A DNA stretch of 64,000 nt from JAVBOO01 sp031550435 (GCA_031550435.1 JAVBOO010000018.1:62001-126000); one strand, 5' to 3'. Shown: positions 15,683 through 24,071, counted from the stretch's first letter. Notes: generated from the sequence alone by a model not told the origin. Numbers and translations are program-made.

Positions 15683-16393
15683 TTAACGCAGCGGAAGCTG
15701 CTCGAAAACATCGCCCAGGAAGTCGAGCATGCTGTTTCCGATAAAGAATATTGTAATGGAGGAAGCAAGGGCGACTATGAAGTAAATAATACTCAAAATC
15801 ATTATTGTATGCCCGAAAGCCTTATATTTCGAGTTTTTGCCTGCAATATAGAATATGAAGCCCAGCAGCAGTCCGAGCGGAAACGCAAAGGAAAGAAGAA
15901 GCACCAATATTTTTAAAATTGCGTTAACATCTTTTTCGGGCTTAACCGCCGGAACGGGTTCTTGCCTGTACGGAGGTATTGCCGTGCTGCCGGAATAGCC
16001 TGCCGAAGGAGAGAAGGCCGGAGCGGGTGCATACACCGAGCCGGGATTGTGCGGTTCAACCGGTCTTGGAACGGGTGCGGGGGCAACGGGTTTTGGAACC
16101 GTGGGCGGAGGGGAGGCGGGAAACGGTCTGAACTCGGGCGAGGGCTCCTGCTTCGGAACAGGCGCGGGTTCTTTTTTAATTTCGGCTTCGGCGAGTTTTT
16201 CCGCCGTATTGTTGACTTCATGCATGAAGTCAACGGCCGAGGGCACAGCGTCCGAAATATCGGTCTGTGTGCCGTTATGTACATCGGCGGCCGATATAGC
16301 AGCAACAGGCTGATCCTCGATTCTGCTTCCGCATTTCGAACAGAATTTTTGACCTTCGAGTGCCGGTTCGGAACAATTTTTACAATAATACAT
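15683..16393 (-). CDS. Zinc-ribbon, proline-rich membrane protein of unknown function
   Basis: 236 residues. N-terminal zinc ribbon with four cysteines: MYYCKNC, then KFCSKCG. Residues ~60-150 are a low-complexity linker rich in Pro, Ala and Glu. The C-terminal third has two strong membrane segments (ILVLLLSFAFPLGLLLGFIF and TIMILSIIYFIVALASSITI). The architecture resembles many small clostridial regulators or envelope proteins; no function can be named. ATG 16393 is used; the longer frame starting at 16489 would translate a 40-bp direct repeat and lacks a ribosome site. Confidence 0.75.
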   Translation of the reverse strand: MYYCKNCSEPALEGQKFCSKCGSRIEDQPVAAISAADVHNGTQTDISDAVPSAVDFMHEVNNTAEKLAEAEIKKEPAPVPKQEPSPEFRPFPASPPPTVPKPVAPAPVPRPVEPHNPGSVYAPAPAFSPSAGYSGSTAIPPYRQEPVPAVKPEKDVNAILKILVLLLSFAFPLGLLLGFIFYIAGKNSKYKAFGHTIMILSIIYFIVALASSITIFFIGNSMLDFLGDVFEQLPLR

Positions 16394-16413
16394 TTTATCA
16401 CTCCGTTCTAATA

Positions 16414-16453
16414 TTAAGTGCTGAACAAGCCGAACAGTCGCGCCGCGAAGCGG
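16414..16453 (+). repeat. Perfect 40-bp direct repeat, unit 1
   Basis: Starts ttaagtgctgaacaagccg and ends cgcgccgcgaagcgg. Identical to 16537-16576, 123 bp downstream. Confidence 0.85.
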
Positions 16454-16536
16454 ACGACTGCAAGCGCAGTATTTTGCGGAAGCCCACAAAGTGGGCGACG
16501 AAAAAAACGGAGCGAGGGCTTGCGAAGCCGGATAGC

Positions 16537-16576
16537 TTAAGTGCTGAACAAGCCGAACAGTCGCGCCGCGAAGCGG
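16537..16576 (+). repeat. Perfect 40-bp direct repeat, unit 2
   Basis: Identical to 16414-16453. The DNA between the two is GC-richer than its flanks and has no gene. Confidence 0.85.
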
Positions 16577-16664
16577 GTTAAACCGGTACTAGCCGTGACG
16601 GTAAATAATCTGCGCAACTTGCAAAACTTTTTAGCCGGTCAACGTTTATTAATATTATAATATA

Positions 16665-16673
16665 TGTTATAAT
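16665..16673 (+). promoter_or_regulatory. Extended -10 promoter of telA
   Basis: TGTTATAAT (TGn plus TATAAT at 16668-16673) in an AT-rich region, ~100 bp before telA. No good -35 box. A second TATAAT lies at 16656-16661. Confidence 0.45.
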
Positions 16674-16770
16674 TTTTTCAAATAATATTTATGCCGTAAC
16701 TCGAAGTAATTCGGAGTAATGCCGGCATAATTTGCAAGTCAATAAATGCATATACAATACGGAGGGTTTT

Positions 16771-17898
16771 ATGGGCGAAGAAATCAAACTGGAATTCGGC
16801 ATGGAAGAACCTGGCGAAAACATGGATTTGAATACGGCAGTCAGCGAGGAAACAAAGAAAAGCAATCTCACGCTGGAGTCTCTGCCCGAAAAGGACCGCG
16901 AGGCGGTGCTTTCATTTGTAAAAAAAATTGACATAACAGATTCGAACGCGATAAGCAATTACGGTGCCGAATCGCAGAACAAAATTGCCGCGTTTTCGGA
17001 CAGCGTGTTGAAAAATGTTAAAACAAAGGATACCGGAGAAGCGGGGAAGCTGCTGACGAATCTTGTTGCGGAGATTAAGAGCTTTGATGCGGAAGCGAAC
17101 GAAAAACCCGGATTGTTCGGCAGTATAAAAAAACAGCTCGCAAAGCTTGGCGCGAATTACTCGAAGGTCGAAACTAATGTTGACAAAATTGCGTCAGCAC
17201 TTGAGAACCACAGGCGCGTACTCATGAAGGATGTCGCCATGTTCGATGAAATGTACGATAATAACTACAACTACTACAGAGAACTGAGCATGTATATAAT
17301 CGCCGGCAAAAAGAAAATCGAAGAGATTAACCAAACTTTGATACCGGCACTCAGGCAGAAGGCCGAGGATACAAAGGACGAGATAGACGCTCAGAAGCTC
17401 AACGACGCGATGAACGCTATTAACAGATTCGAGAAAAAGCTGCACGATCTTAGCCTAAGCCGTATGGTTTCGATACAAATGGCTCCGCAAATCAGGCTGA
17501 TTCAAGGCAATGATACACAGCTGGTCGATAAAATCCAGTCGTCGATTGTTAACGCCATCCCGCTTTGGAAGAATCAGATAGTAATCGCTCTGGGACTCGC
17601 AAACGCTAAGGCAGCTTTGGAAGCGCAAAAGAAAGTCAGCGATATGACGAACGAGCTTCTTAAAAAGAATTCCGAGATGCTCAAGCAGGGTTCTCTTGAG
17701 ATTGCCGAAGAAAGCGAAAAGAGCATTATATCCATAGAGACGGTTCAGGCGACTAACAAGAATTTGATAGAGACAATAAACGGTGTAATCGAAATCCAGC
17801 GTGTGGGCAAAGAAAAACGCGCCGAAGCCGAACAGCAGCTTACGGTTCTCGAAAACGAGTTTAAGGCCGCATTACTCACAGCCGGCAAAAAGCAATGA
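16771..17898 (+). CDS. telA: TelA-family toxic anion resistance protein
   Basis: 375 residues, mostly helical and soluble, matching TelA (tellurite/toxic anion resistance) over its length: KPGLFGSIKKQLAKLGANYS, IASALENHRRVLMKDVAMFD, MYIIAGKKKIEEIN, and IQSSIVNAIPLWKNQIVIAL near residue 270. TelA proteins occur with TerD-type stress systems and envelope stress responses; the biochemical activity is unknown. ATG 16771 has GGAGGG before it. Its last 4 bp overlap the start of the LytTR regulator (ATGA), so both are translated together. No terD-like genes are present. Confidence 0.88.
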   Translation: MGEEIKLEFGMEEPGENMDLNTAVSEETKKSNLTLESLPEKDREAVLSFVKKIDITDSNAISNYGAESQNKIAAFSDSVLKNVKTKDTGEAGKLLTNLVAEIKSFDAEANEKPGLFGSIKKQLAKLGANYSKVETNVDKIASALENHRRVLMKDVAMFDEMYDNNYNYYRELSMYIIAGKKKIEEINQTLIPALRQKAEDTKDEIDAQKLNDAMNAINRFEKKLHDLSLSRMVSIQMAPQIRLIQGNDTQLVDKIQSSIVNAIPLWKNQIVIALGLANAKAALEAQKKVSDMTNELLKKNSEMLKQGSLEIAEESEKSIISIETVQATNKNLIETINGVIEIQRVGKEKRAEAEQQLTVLENEFKAALLTAGKKQ

Positions 17899-18602
17899 CG
17901 CTAAGAGTGCTGATAGCGGACGATGAACCCGAAATGAGGCTTGTTCTGCGTAAAGCGCTTTCAGGCATTAAGGATGTGGAGATAGCGGGAGAAGCGTGCG
18001 ACGGAGCAGAGGCGGTGGCGCTTGCCGAAAAACTGAGGCCCGACTGCGTGTTTATGGATATAGAGATGCCGAACACGGACGGAGTTGCCGCAGCAAGCAA
18101 AATGATTGACACGGATCCGAAGCTTATAATCGTATTTATCACAGCTTATTCCGACTATATGCCGCAGGCTTATGAGTTGTATATTTTTGATTACATGATG
18201 AAGCCGTTTAAACTTGAAAGGCTTACGGAGACAGTCGAAAGAATACGACTGTTAAAGCAACGCGAAAAGGCAGTCAGGCCTGTGAAAAAAATACAGTTTA
18301 AGACGAAGGACGGCATTGTATTCCTTGCGCCGGGTGAGATTGTGATAATACAGCGCGAAAACCGTTCGACAGTCGTTATCGGAACAAACGGAAGATATAC
18401 TATACTTGAGACGCTTTCCGAAGCCGAGCTGCTTTTGCCTCAGGGCATATTCCTTAGAAGCCATAAGTCTTATATCATAAACAAGACAAAAATTTCACAT
18501 ATAAGGCCGTACGGGCGTTGGACTTTTGTAGCCGAGTTTGACGGGGTAAAGGAAGACGCTCTGATTACGAGCGAGAAGGAGAAAGAAATCGGCAAGCGGT
18601 AG
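17895..18602 (+). CDS. LytTR-family response regulator
   Basis: 235 residues. Receiver domain ~1-120: acidic pair IADDEPE, phospho-acceptor Asp in CVFMDIEMPNTDG (~Asp55) and Lys in YMMKPFK. C-terminal LytTR DNA-binding domain ~130-235: IQFKTKDGIVFLAPGEIVII, FLRSHKSYIINKTKI. Such regulators control envelope or signalling genes after phosphorylation by a membrane histidine kinase. None is adjacent; the gene instead overlaps telA by 4 bp. It ends before a hairpin terminator. Confidence 0.92.
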   Translation: MTLRVLIADDEPEMRLVLRKALSGIKDVEIAGEACDGAEAVALAEKLRPDCVFMDIEMPNTDGVAAASKMIDTDPKLIIVFITAYSDYMPQAYELYIFDYMMKPFKLERLTETVERIRLLKQREKAVRPVKKIQFKTKDGIVFLAPGEIVIIQRENRSTVVIGTNGRYTILETLSEAELLLPQGIFLRSHKSYIINKTKISHIRPYGRWTFVAEFDGVKEDALITSEKEKEIGKR

Positions 18603-18627
18603 TATAAGCCAAACAAACCGCTAATCT

Positions 18628-18668
18628 AAGCCCCCGGCAAAACGAATAAGCCCGTTTTGCCCGGGCTT
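18628..18668 (+). terminator. Terminator after the telA-lytTR pair
   Basis: AAGCCCCCGGCAAAACG pairs imperfectly with CGTTTTGCCCGGGCTT around the loop aataagcc; the stem is followed by ATTC only. Reads as a terminator with a poor T-tract. Confidence 0.5.
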
Positions 18669-18722
18669 ATTCAATTGGCGGCGTAATATAACCCTCCCTT
18701 TTGCGCGGGTTTGTCGAGGGCG

Positions 18723-19661
18723 TTATCGACGATTGTTCAGAACTTTGTTCTTGATTTTCAAAAATCTTTCTGCCGCCATCTTTTTTTCGCTTTCGGAGAC
18801 ATCAATCAAGTTCAAGAACAGGTCGGCTATTCGGGCAAAAGCGCGGAGGCGGTACACTGTAAACTTCGGTGATTCAAAATCGATATTTTCTGTGTGGAAA
18901 ACGGTTTTATAGCCGCTCAAAAATTCCGCGGTCAGCATGTTACAGGACTCAAGCTGCGCCAGTTCGTAACAGCTGTCTCCCCATTCGCAGGATTCCGCGT
19001 CGATAAGGAACAATTCGCCGTTGTTTACTATCAGGTTGCAGGGTCTTACGTCCATGTGCATAAAGCTGCCGGTGTCAAAATCTCCGCGTATTGTTTCGGC
19101 ATAGCTGCACAGCTCTTCAATCTCGATTATACTTATAAGTCCGTTTTTGACGAGAAAACCCAGACGTTCTTTCAGTCTTGACGAATTAAGCTCCCGCCAG
19201 GTTTTGCTGTCGATATAATACTCGCTTTTGCCGCCAAGTTTGACTTGGTGCATTTTTCCGACCAGTACGCCGATTTTATACATATACTCGGATTTTTCAT
19301 TCGCATTAAGCGTTGCGATGATTTCGCTCAGAGGTTTTCCTTCGATATAGGGATAGATCTGATACGGCTGAGTGTGATACTGCAGTGAGCAGTCGATAAC
19401 TTCGACTTGCGGGCATAAAATGCCCAAAGCCTCGTTTAACCCGTCATAGAACTGTTTCTCGCGTTTAAAAATTTTGGAGTTCGGAATATAAACGATGCTT
19501 TCGTCGTTCTCGTAATACCTCGGATCGTCTTCTCCCGTTCTGAAAACAAGTTTTTTGCCGTTTTCCAGCTCTAAAAGCCATGTTTTAAACGAAACGCCGC
19601 CCTCAAGCGCGGTTTTTTGTATAATTTCGCTGCCGTAGTAGTGCCTTATTGCTTTGTCCAT
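18723..19661 (-). CDS. Aminoglycoside-phosphotransferase-family kinase
   Basis: 312 residues. N-lobe SFKTWLLELENGKKLVFRTG, catalytic loop FMHMDVRPCNLIV (~residues 200-212, the HxDxxxxN type), and magnesium loop LFLIDAESCEWGDSCYELAQ. These residues are intact, unlike in the CotS-like protein at 3.8 kb. The family phosphorylates hydroxyls of small molecules such as aminoglycosides, choline, homoserine or sugars. Nothing in the context points to a substrate; antibiotic resistance should not be assumed. Confidence 0.82.
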   Translation of the reverse strand: MDKAIRHYYGSEIIQKTALEGGVSFKTWLLELENGKKLVFRTGEDDPRYYENDESIVYIPNSKIFKREKQFYDGLNEALGILCPQVEVIDCSLQYHTQPYQIYPYIEGKPLSEIIATLNANEKSEYMYKIGVLVGKMHQVKLGGKSEYYIDSKTWRELNSSRLKERLGFLVKNGLISIIEIEELCSYAETIRGDFDTGSFMHMDVRPCNLIVNNGELFLIDAESCEWGDSCYELAQLESCNMLTAEFLSGYKTVFHTENIDFESPKFTVYRLRAFARIADLFLNLIDVSESEKKMAAERFLKIKNKVLNNRR

Positions 19662-19909
19662 GCAATGCCTTCTTTCTACCCTCTGATATTTTTGGTTTAA
19701 ACGACTGAAAACGACTGCAAATCGGACGGTTCGAAGCTTTGATCATCTTTTGTCTCGAATCGCGCAGGAGTATGCGAGCTGATTGCAAAGCCTATGTCGG
19801 CGGACATGCCCAAATCTGGGAGAACATCTGACGGACCTTTCAACTTTATTCACTATATTTATAAATAATCGAATTGAATCTTTGATGAATCCAAAATGTA
19901 ATTTTGTTT
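19662..19909. other. Intergenic DNA upstream of the APH-like gene
   Basis: Contains ttcaactttattcactata (19838-19856), which also stands beside repeat R3 at ~3437. No gene and no clear leftward promoter. Confidence 0.3.
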
Positions 19910-20063
19910 TGTTATAATCGTTTTACAAGAAAAATAAGTTGGTCGAGAACTATTATTAGGTACCTCATTATACTTTTTATTTTCTAAGCTCGTAATACAG
20001 AGCTGTGTTCTTCATACCCCAATACTCCTATTTCTTTTTTCCGCTCGCGAGCGGAATTTTTTT
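19910..20063 (+). ncRNA. Candidate small RNA, unit 1 (promoter to terminator)
   Basis: An extended -10 box TGTTATAAT (TATAAT 19913-19918) is followed by cgttttacaa, then ~115 nt, and ends in TTCCGCT-CGCG-AGCGGAA (20039-20056) with seven Ts, a classic Rho-independent terminator. Predicted transcript ~19925-20063. A homologous unit lies at 20269-20458; conserved blocks are the -10 region plus gttttacaa, tattat.aggtac.tcat.at, ttcttcat, tactcctatttct and the terminator. The pyrimidine block UACUCCUAUUU just 5' of the terminator could pair with Shine-Dalgarno sites. Alternative: the minus strand has AGGAG plus ATGAAGAA and short peptides. Confidence 0.45.
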
Positions 20064-20268
20064 GTGCAAAAATTGTCATGCGCAGCACCGATAAAAGCTT
20101 AAAGTGATAAATGTTAATATTGATGTAACTGTTATGTTATTACCGTGTTCCGCACGTATTAAACTCGCGTTCGACTTGTGGCAATATCGTTACAATATGA
20201 TATCATTTCAATCACAACCCTGATTAACCGTTTTGTAATAAGAAGGAAATTAAACTGTAACTACTGTG

Positions 20269-20458
20269 TGCTACACTGGTTTTACAACAACATTGTGGAA
20301 CACGGAATTATTATCAGGTACTTCATCATCCTTTTTTATTCTTAAACTACTGCGTAAACAGCTGTTCCCGGTTTACCGTGACGGCGTACTTCAAGGCTCA
20401 TATTCTTCATTGTTATTACTCCTATTTCTCGCTTCCGCTCTCGCAGCGGATTTTTTTT
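20269..20458 (+). ncRNA. Candidate small RNA, unit 2 (paralogue of unit 1)
   Basis: TGCTACACT (20269-20277) aligns with the -10 box of unit 1 and is followed by ggttttacaa. The body is longer by ~40 nt (an inserted stretch around 20370-20395). It ends with TCCGCT-CTCGC-AGCGGA (20434-20450) and eight Ts. Conserved tattactcctatttct lies 5' of the terminator. An open frame of 80 codons runs through the terminator hairpin and T-run and has no ribosome site, so I do not read this as a protein gene. On the minus strand, ATGAAGAATATGAGC follows AGGAG at 8 nt. Confidence 0.42.
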
Positions 20459-20606
20459 GGCTCAAGCGACTTTACTCGGCGTTTAGCACAGGCATTACAA
20501 TAAAATAACAGCGCTTGGTGATGTTATGCGTATTTGTATTGTAATTTTTGAGAATTATTGGAGACAAGCCGGTTTATTTATACGCGTTAGCTGAGTGACG
20601 GGTATT

Positions 20607-20716
20607 TATAGTCAATTAAATTTAAAGCCGTCCAAGCGAAGCATGAGAGATTTTGAATTTGACGCCCGACGTCCTGCAGTCGTTTAAGACTGATTTAGTC
20701 TTAAACGGCTTAAAAT
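20607..20716 (-). repeat. Repeat R3, copy 2 (inverted)
   Basis: The reverse complement of this segment matches 3460-3563 along its whole length, including the palindrome gtttaagac...gtcttaaac, aggacgtcgggcgt and the tttaa.tgactata end. Confidence 0.65.
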
Positions 20717-20726
20717 TCCGTCGTAA

Positions 20727-20787
20727 CAGAAAGAGTTATTGATTGTCCCCGGTGCGCACACTGCGGAACAATCAATAACTCTTTCTG
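20727..20787. repeat. Perfect 20-bp inverted repeat (stem-loop)
   Basis: CAGAAAGAGTTATTGATTGT (20727-20746) and its exact complement (20768-20787) flank a 21-nt GC-rich loop. It lies 31 bp past the stop of the hybrid kinase and beside R3. No T-run on either strand, so a plain terminator is unlikely, though it would block 3' exonucleases on the kinase mRNA. Confidence 0.8.
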
Positions 20788-20818
20788 CCATATAGCGTGG
20801 AAGCATACGGGCGAAATG

Positions 20819-23317
20819 TTATTGCGCGTTTTTGCGAGCATAGACCGATATTTTTTCGATGACGCTCTCCAGCTCTATGGGTTTTTTTAGATGGTCGTTC
20901 ATGCCGCAGGCTTTGCACTTCTCGATATCCTCCGCAAACGCATCTGCCGACATGGCCACGATAGGTATGCTGCGAGCCTTGTCCGAATCGACGGAGCGAA
21001 TTAGCCTTGTGGCCTCATATCCGTTGGTAACAGGCATTTGTATGTCCATAATTATCATGTTGTAACGTTCCCGGTTTGCCTTGAATTTCCTGACGGCTTC
21101 TTCTCCGTTCTCGGCAATATCAACGGTGATTTTTGTGTCTTCAAGCAGCGTAATAAAGATTTCCCGGTTTATTTCCACATCTTCGGCAAGAAGCAAAACG
21201 ATATCCGAAAAATCCGGTAATTTTGCTTTGCCGGGATACTCATATTCTTGAGAGGCCTCGTTTTTTTCCGGTATCATGTTTATTGATTTCAGAATATTTG
21301 AAGGGAAAAGCGGTTTCGGAACGAACTTTGTTATCCCTGCCGCGCGGGCTTCATTTTCGATTTTGCTCCACGTCAAAAACGGGGTCACAAGAACGATCTT
21401 GTCTCTGGATAAAGCGGCATCAAGCCTGTTGAATGCCTCGACCGGATCGCCTTCTTTTCTGCTGCTGCCTATATAAACGAGGTCATAGTGCTTGCCGGTT
21501 TCTTCCGAAAGGCGGATGAGTTCGGACAACTCTTCTGTATTTTTGGCTTCATCGGTTTCTATTCCGTACTTTTGCATTATACTCTTAAAATAGCTTCTCT
21601 CTTCGCTGTCGGCGTCGGCAATGATGATGTTCATATCCGGCCGAAGCGTTTCGCGGGCAATGTTCGTCCGGTCGCGGTCTTGGTCAAGTTCAAGCTTTAT
21701 TTCCAAGGAGAAGGTCGAGCCGTTGCCCGGCGCTGACTCAACGAGGATGTTTCCGCCCATTTTTTCGACTATGTTTTTTGAAATCGCGAGGCCCAGTCCG
21801 GTTCCTCCGAATTTTCTGGATATGCTGCCGTCAGCCTGCTCAAACGAGTTAAACAGCTTAGAAATTTGCGTTTCGGTCATGCCGATACCGGTATCCTTAA
21901 CGGTAAAACGAATAACGCGGAAGTCGTCTCCTCTTTGCGTCTCATCTGCCGTGATTTTGATTTCGCCGCCGACAGGCGTAAATTTTACGGCGTTTGACAT
22001 AAGATTTGTTATTACCTGTGAAAGCCGTAACTCATCGCCTATAAGCCCGGCCTGAGTACCTGCGCCGATAAATACCTTTAGCCGGATATTTTTTTGCTCG
22101 GTTTGCTCGATAAGCAGGTCGCAAATTTTTATAAGCATCTTTTCAATATCGAGCGGAAGGCTTTCAAGTTCAAGCTTTCCGGCTTCGATTTTGGACATAT
22201 CCAGTATGTCGTTAATTATTCCGAGCAGGTGAGTGGACGAGACTTTTATGGTCGAGAGGCAGTACCTGAGCCTGGAGATATCGTCCGTGCCCTCCGCGAT
22301 TTTTGTCATTCCGATGATCGCGTTCATGGGAGTTCGCATTTCGTGGCTCATTCGAGACAAAAACTCGCTTTTCGCATGGTTTGAGCGTTCGGTAACCTCC
22401 AGCAGACGCAGTTTCGACTCCGCCTCTTTCAGCTCCGAGATGTCTGTAAAGCTCTCAAGATAAGCACTGCGGTTCTTGTACCAAATTTTAGCGACTGATT
22501 TAATTACTGTTACGGTTTTTCCGTCGGGCGTTTTGATTTCCTGCTCAAACCTGCCGCTTATATCGCAGGAATCATCGGACAAACACTGATCTTTAACGTC
22601 CGAATATATCGGCGCATAGTGATTATTGCCGATATAACCGGATTGTTCTTTGTTGTAAAGTTTAGCAGCCGCGGGGTTTATGTCAAGTATTTCCCGTGTT
22701 TCGGCATCTGTTATGATCATTCCGCACCGGATATTATCAAGGATTGTTTCTATACGCTCAAGCTCATCGTCTCTTTGGTCTTTGATATACTTATAAAGCA
22801 CAAGTTCAAAAGAAACCGAAAAAAAGATTACGCAGCTGCTTATCGTATTAAATAAATTCGTGTTATTCATATGTACAATAGGCTCGTTATAATAGCCTAT
22901 AAGAGTTGCCGAAAAGAACGAAAGCAATACAAGAGCCGTGAGAAATACTTTTTCGGGCAGCTTAAGACTGGAGAAGAAGTACATCGGGCAAAGAGCAAGC
23001 AGTGCGTACCATTTCAGCGCGCTTCCCACATTTAACGAATACGCCCAGATGTTGATCGAAAAGCTGACGAGAACGATCATTATTATCGTTGCGCGTCTGG
23101 GACTGAGGCTTATTCTGTTCAGAGTGAACGCCAGTATGCAAACCAGTATGCTGTACAGCTGAGAGTAAAAAAGCAAATTACTGTACGCGTACAGAGTAAA
23201 CACAACAGCATAAGCGCTGTAAAGTATTATCGCCAAAGCGGTAATTAAGTACATATTAATATACTCGACATAGTCGTTTTCGTTACGGAAAAGTTCTTTG
23301 TGAAAAAATCGATCCAT
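20819..23317 (-). CDS. Membrane hybrid sensor histidine kinase (PAS, HisKA, HATPase, two receivers)
   Basis: 832 residues. Six or so membrane helices (residues ~20-180), a PAS domain (~195-300, ILDNIRCGMIITDAETREIL), a HisKA dimerisation helix with the phospho-His (FLSRMSHEMRTPMNAIIGM), HATPase_c with N box (LSQVITNLMSNAVKFT), G1 (VKDTGIGM) and G2 (GGTGLGLAI). Receiver 1 (~565-680) lacks the acceptor Asp (HYDLVYIGSSRK) and looks inactive. Receiver 2 (~710-825) is intact (LLLAEDVEIN, IIMDIQMPVTNG, HLKKP). It likely phosphorylates itself and passes phosphate on to an unlinked Hpt protein. ATG 23317 with AAGGAGA upstream. Confidence 0.92.
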   Translation of the reverse strand: MDRFFHKELFRNENDYVEYINMYLITALAIILYSAYAVVFTLYAYSNLLFYSQLYSILVCILAFTLNRISLSPRRATIIMIVLVSFSINIWAYSLNVGSALKWYALLALCPMYFFSSLKLPEKVFLTALVLLSFFSATLIGYYNEPIVHMNNTNLFNTISSCVIFFSVSFELVLYKYIKDQRDDELERIETILDNIRCGMIITDAETREILDINPAAAKLYNKEQSGYIGNNHYAPIYSDVKDQCLSDDSCDISGRFEQEIKTPDGKTVTVIKSVAKIWYKNRSAYLESFTDISELKEAESKLRLLEVTERSNHAKSEFLSRMSHEMRTPMNAIIGMTKIAEGTDDISRLRYCLSTIKVSSTHLLGIINDILDMSKIEAGKLELESLPLDIEKMLIKICDLLIEQTEQKNIRLKVFIGAGTQAGLIGDELRLSQVITNLMSNAVKFTPVGGEIKITADETQRGDDFRVIRFTVKDTGIGMTETQISKLFNSFEQADGSISRKFGGTGLGLAISKNIVEKMGGNILVESAPGNGSTFSLEIKLELDQDRDRTNIARETLRPDMNIIIADADSEERSYFKSIMQKYGIETDEAKNTEELSELIRLSEETGKHYDLVYIGSSRKEGDPVEAFNRLDAALSRDKIVLVTPFLTWSKIENEARAAGITKFVPKPLFPSNILKSINMIPEKNEASQEYEYPGKAKLPDFSDIVLLLAEDVEINREIFITLLEDTKITVDIAENGEEAVRKFKANRERYNMIIMDIQMPVTNGYEATRLIRSVDSDKARSIPIVAMSADAFAEDIEKCKACGMNDHLKKPIELESVIEKISVYARKNAQ

Positions 23318-23387
23318 ATGATTCTCCTTGGCGTTTAGTTCACGGCGCGGGGCAAAAGGCTTTTATCCCGGCGCGTAAGCGGTCGGA

Positions 23388-24023
23388 TTAAAGTTCGCCG
23401 CTTTTGCTTCTTTCGCCGCCGGTCAAATAAAATGCAAGCGCTGAAGTTATCTCGGCTCCTTTTACGGTCGTTTCTTCGTCGGAAACGGGTCTGACGGAGC
23501 TTTCCGTCATCGTAAAATTTGCGTGAGCCATCATTAGGCGAACAACGGGCTCGATATTTGATGCAAAAATCCTGTTCTCGTATTTTAGCCTGTTTAATAT
23601 ATATCGTATGTATTCTGCCGGTTCGTCAAGGTATTGTGAACAGAATATTTTTCCTGCTTCTTCATTTTCTGTTTTCATGTCGGAAACGATACGGGAAATT
23701 TTTATCATAACGGCGCGTTCCGCTGTATCTCCGAAAGTATGGAACATCATCATAAGTATATCGTCAAGCGGCTTTGTTTGTGCCGCTTTTATTATTTCAT
23801 CGGCAGGAACGCGGTATTTGCTGAAGTTCTGAACAAAATAAGCAAAAATATCGTTTAGAATGTCCTCTTTACCGTCATAGTGCTTGTACAGGCTGGCAGC
23901 ACGTATCCCGACGGATTGAGCGAGGTCGCGCATACTGCAGTTTTTATAGCCGTACGCCGAAAACAAATTTATTGCAGTATAGAAAATTAGCTGTTTAGTA
24001 TTACGTCCTGTTGTTTTTGCCAT
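23388..24023 (-). CDS. TetR/AcrR family transcriptional regulator
   Basis: 211 residues. N-terminal helix-turn-helix typical of TetR: TKQLIFYTAINLFSAYGYKN, then SMRDLAQSVGIRAASLYKHY (residues ~31-50), DGKEDILNDIFAYF. The C-terminal ligand domain is variable. It probably represses itself: a perfect GCTAAC-atac-GTTAGC site lies 33 bp upstream of its start. The hybrid kinase gene follows 70 bp downstream on the same strand and could be cotranscribed. Confidence 0.92.
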   Translation of the reverse strand: MAKTTGRNTKQLIFYTAINLFSAYGYKNCSMRDLAQSVGIRAASLYKHYDGKEDILNDIFAYFVQNFSKYRVPADEIIKAAQTKPLDDILMMMFHTFGDTAERAVMIKISRIVSDMKTENEEAGKIFCSQYLDEPAEYIRYILNRLKYENRIFASNIEPVVRLMMAHANFTMTESSVRPVSDEETTVKGAEITSALAFYLTGGERSKSGEL

Positions 24024-24055
24024 TATGCTACCTCACATTAAAATGCATAAATTAT

Positions 24056-24071
24056 GCTAACATACGTTAGC
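24056..24071. promoter_or_regulatory. Probable TetR operator
   Basis: GCTAAC-atac-GTTAGC, a perfect 6-bp palindrome upstream of the tetR start. On the minus strand it lies between TTGAAT-like and CATAAT-like promoter boxes, where binding would block transcription. Confidence 0.4.

Larger units (their letters stand above)
16394..16770. other. Divergent intergenic region with direct repeats
   Basis: Holds two identical 40-bp repeats (16414-16453, 16537-16576) and a promoter-like AT-rich stretch before telA (16650-16675). Nothing else seen. Confidence 0.4.

Noticed and set aside
18723..19661. Aminoglycoside resistance gene
   Set aside because: The fold and catalytic residues fit, but the family has many other substrates and nothing in the context supports resistance.
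20266..20508. An 80-codon plus-strand frame
   Set aside because: It runs through a terminator hairpin and T-run and has no ribosome site; the paralogous unit at 19.9 kb does not keep the frame.
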